This document shows positions 6,393 through 7,598 of a stretch of DNA of 7,598 nt, piece by piece. The notes beneath the pieces are model-generated. The model was not told the origin of the DNA and did no database searches. It worked only from the letters and a program-made list of their open reading frames with translations. The DNA is from Desulfocapsa sulfexigens (GTDB taxonomy: Bacteria > Desulfobacterota > Desulfobulbia > Desulfobulbales > Desulfocapsaceae), in contig DYNG01000028.1 in the NCBI GenBank assembly GCA_020721165.1, positions 1-7,598 on the forward strand. The letters run 5' to 3'. The first letter of the stretch is position 1; each line of letters begins with the position of its first letter. Both the position numbers and the translations under genes were made by a program.

Positions 6393-7283
6393 TCACGAAG
6401 TAATCCGTGTGGAAATTGATCGGATCAATGTTGCTATCTGTTTTTTTATTCCCGGCAAAACAGGTTGCTGCTGTGCATTTCTTATATCAAACAATTCTCG
6501 TTCAAGTTCAACCAAGCGATCTGTTCCGGCTGAAACCATCCCCTGTATTTCCTCGGGAACTCTGGCCAACAGGTATTTTCTAATCACGACCTTATCCTGT
6601 TCTCTCCCTGCAATTGCAGCCTCGCCCAAGGTATTTCCGCTATGGATTCGATAATAAAGCAATTTTTCATCCTGCACATAATGAACCTTATCAGGAAACG
6701 AGAGCATCATGCGAAAAATAAAATCATAATCATGAAGGTAGCGCAAAGAACAAAAGGGCCCCACTTTTTTCACCGCTTCCGCAGTCATAAAAAGATTGGA
6801 TGTGGTGACCATGAAATTCCCCTTCAGAAAAGCAGTATACAGATCGCCACATTCATTAAAAAATTTTCTATTTTTCTGATGCCAGAGATTCCAGCCAAAA
6901 GCCGGGTCATCGAAGACAACACCACTGTCCGAGATGGGAATAACATCCGTAAAAAGACACTGCGCACCCGTCTGCCTCTGTTTTTCCACTAATTGTTCAA
7001 ACCGATTCAAGGCATAGACATCATCAGAATTCAAAATAGCAACGAAATCTCCACGAGCAAGCCCCAAACCCCGATTGATAGTATTAAAGGCATCTTGATT
7101 TTCCTGATAGAAATAACTCAAACGAGAATCTCTATACCCCTGAACAATCGCACCTGTTCTGTCCGTGGAACCATCATCAATAACTATTAGTTCAAGATCC
7201 GTCCAGGTCTGCCCCAGAACGCTCTCTATCGCCGCACCGATAAAGCGTTCATGATTATAGGCCGGAATAATAACTGAAATCAT
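6393..7283 (-). CDS. Glycosyltransferase family 2
   Basis: This is a GT-A fold glycosyltransferase that transfers a sugar from a nucleotide donor, expected at the cytoplasmic face during surface polysaccharide or glycoprotein synthesis. It begins ISVIIPAYNHERFI, the usual GT2 N-terminus. It carries IDDGSTD (35-41) for nucleotide binding, ARGDFVAILNSDD (76-88) with the metal-binding Asp pair 87-88 in the DxD position, and LHDYDFIFRM (183-192), the usual place of the catalytic base. At 296 residues it is a normal single-domain GT2. No transmembrane segment is visible, so it is not a processive synthase. The ATG at 7283 is the only plausible start before an in-frame TAA at 7322-7320, but it lacks a clear Shine-Dalgarno. 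The DNA is AT-rich in places (for example 6841-6900) compared with nifS. The HAD gene follows after about 16-22 bases. Donor and acceptor cannot be told from sequence. Confidence 0.93.
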   Translation of the reverse strand: MISVIIPAYNHERFIGAAIESVLGQTWTDLELIVIDDGSTDRTGAIVQGYRDSRLSYFYQENQDAFNTINRGLGLARGDFVAILNSDDVYALNRFEQLVEKQRQTGAQCLFTDVIPISDSGVVFDDPAFGWNLWHQKNRKFFNECGDLYTAFLKGNFMVTTSNLFMTAEAVKKVGPFCSLRYLHDYDFIFRMMLSFPDKVHYVQDEKLLYYRIHSGNTLGEAAIAGREQDKVVIRKYLLARVPEEIQGMVSAGTDRLVELERELFDIRNAQQQPVLPGIKKQIATLIRSISTRITS

Positions 7284-7311
7284 AATATATGACGGTCTCG
7301 CAAGGTGTAAA
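7284..7311 (-). promoter_or_regulatory. Possible promoter overlapping the start of the glycosyltransferase gene
   Basis: On the minus strand TTTACA (7311-7306), a 16-base spacer and TATATT (7289-7284) match a sigma-70 promoter at 5 of 6 bases in each hexamer. The -10 element ends directly before the ATG, so transcription would start inside the coding region and could not serve that ATG. It may be chance in AT-rich DNA, or the true start may lie downstream. Confidence 0.25.
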
Positions 7312-7347
7312 ATCTGAATTTATTTCTAATGATCGCCTACTGATCAA

Positions 7348-7372
7348 ACAACAAAACGCCTTGCTCAGCAAG
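7348..7372 (-). terminator. Weak possible terminator after tRNA-Arg
   Basis: Twenty bases past the tRNA, the minus strand reads CTTGC-TGA-GCAAG (7372-7360), then GCGTTTTGTTGTTTG, a short 5-bp stem followed by a T-rich but interrupted tract. The stem is short, and an alternative pairing AGCAA/TTGCT overlaps it, so termination here is only a suggestion. Confidence 0.3.
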
Positions 7373-7392
7373 AGTTGCTCGTTTGGTTGTAC

Positions 7393-7469
<77 letters not shown>

Positions 7470-7566
7470 ATTTTTTTAGGAGTTTTTTTGCTGAAAGCCT
7501 CTTATGGATAAAGAAACAGACCGTTTGTTGCCAGTAAAAATACGAATTAGTATTCCACTGGTAGCT

Positions 7567-7590
7567 TTTTCACCTGGCTGCGGGTGAAAA
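7567..7590. repeat. Inverted repeat upstream of the tRNA gene
   Basis: TTTTCACC (7567-7574) and GGTGAAAA (7583-7590) form a perfect 8-bp inverted repeat with an 8-base loop. T-rich sequence precedes the stem and A-rich sequence follows it when read on either strand, the reverse of an intrinsic terminator. It could be an operator-like palindrome or a hairpin belonging to a feature beyond the right edge. The remaining bases from 7470 to 7598 hold no gene I can support. Confidence 0.5.
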
Positions 7591-7598
7591 CCGGACCA

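Noticed and set aside
7330..7346. Short inverted repeat TGATC/GATCA between the glycosyltransferase gene and the tRNA
   Set aside because: It has only 5 bp per arm in AT-rich DNA and is not placed relative to a promoter in a telling way; it is likely chance.
7476..7598. Minus-strand open frame of 40 codons entering from the right edge and ending at TAA (7478-7476)
   Set aside because: The translation (begins WSGFHPQPG, ends FQQKNS) resembles nothing I recognise and contains the inverted repeat. It could be the tail of a gene, but I cannot support it from so short a piece.

Overview
The window reads like chromosomal DNA of an anaerobic bacterium, most likely a Desulfobacterota (sulfate-reducer type) lineage. 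This is inferred from the style of the formate--tetrahydrofolate ligase, from a full three-domain NifU paired with NifS outside any nitrogenase cluster, and from use of ThyX. It rests on remembered family features, not on a search. Every gene is on the minus strand, so transcription runs from high to low coordinates.

Layout in the direction of transcription: a tRNA-Arg(UCU) gene (7469-7393); a family 2 glycosyltransferase (7283-6393); a 692-residue HAD-type protein with a large uncharacterised C-terminal region (6376-4298); then nifU (4235-3390), nifS (3393-2191) and thyX (2190-1261), which are tightly packed. nifU and nifS overlap by 4 bases, and the nifS stop abuts the thyX start. A strong intrinsic terminator follows thyX. 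A new promoter (1146-1118) and a structured leader of about 200 bases then precede fhs (913 to beyond the left edge).

Functionally there are three blocks. The glycosyltransferase/HAD pair looks like a small surface-glycan module. It is visibly more AT-rich than the rest in places and lies directly downstream of a tRNA gene, so it may be acquired DNA, though no integrase or att repeat is present. NifU and NifS form an Fe-S cluster assembly pair: NifS provides sulfur and NifU is the scaffold. ThyX and Fhs both act on the tetrahydrofolate one-carbon pool; they are neighbours but are separated by a terminator and a promoter.

The most notable observation is an in-frame TAA inside fhs, at the position of a normally conserved Glu codon, with the Fhs reading frame continuing intact on both sides. 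It is either a nonsense mutation or a sequence error. The fhs leader also carries a long two-part hairpin that is not an intrinsic terminator and matches no riboswitch I recognise. I see no convincing undescribed multi-gene system. The best candidates for something new are the fhs leader and the C-terminal half of the HAD protein.
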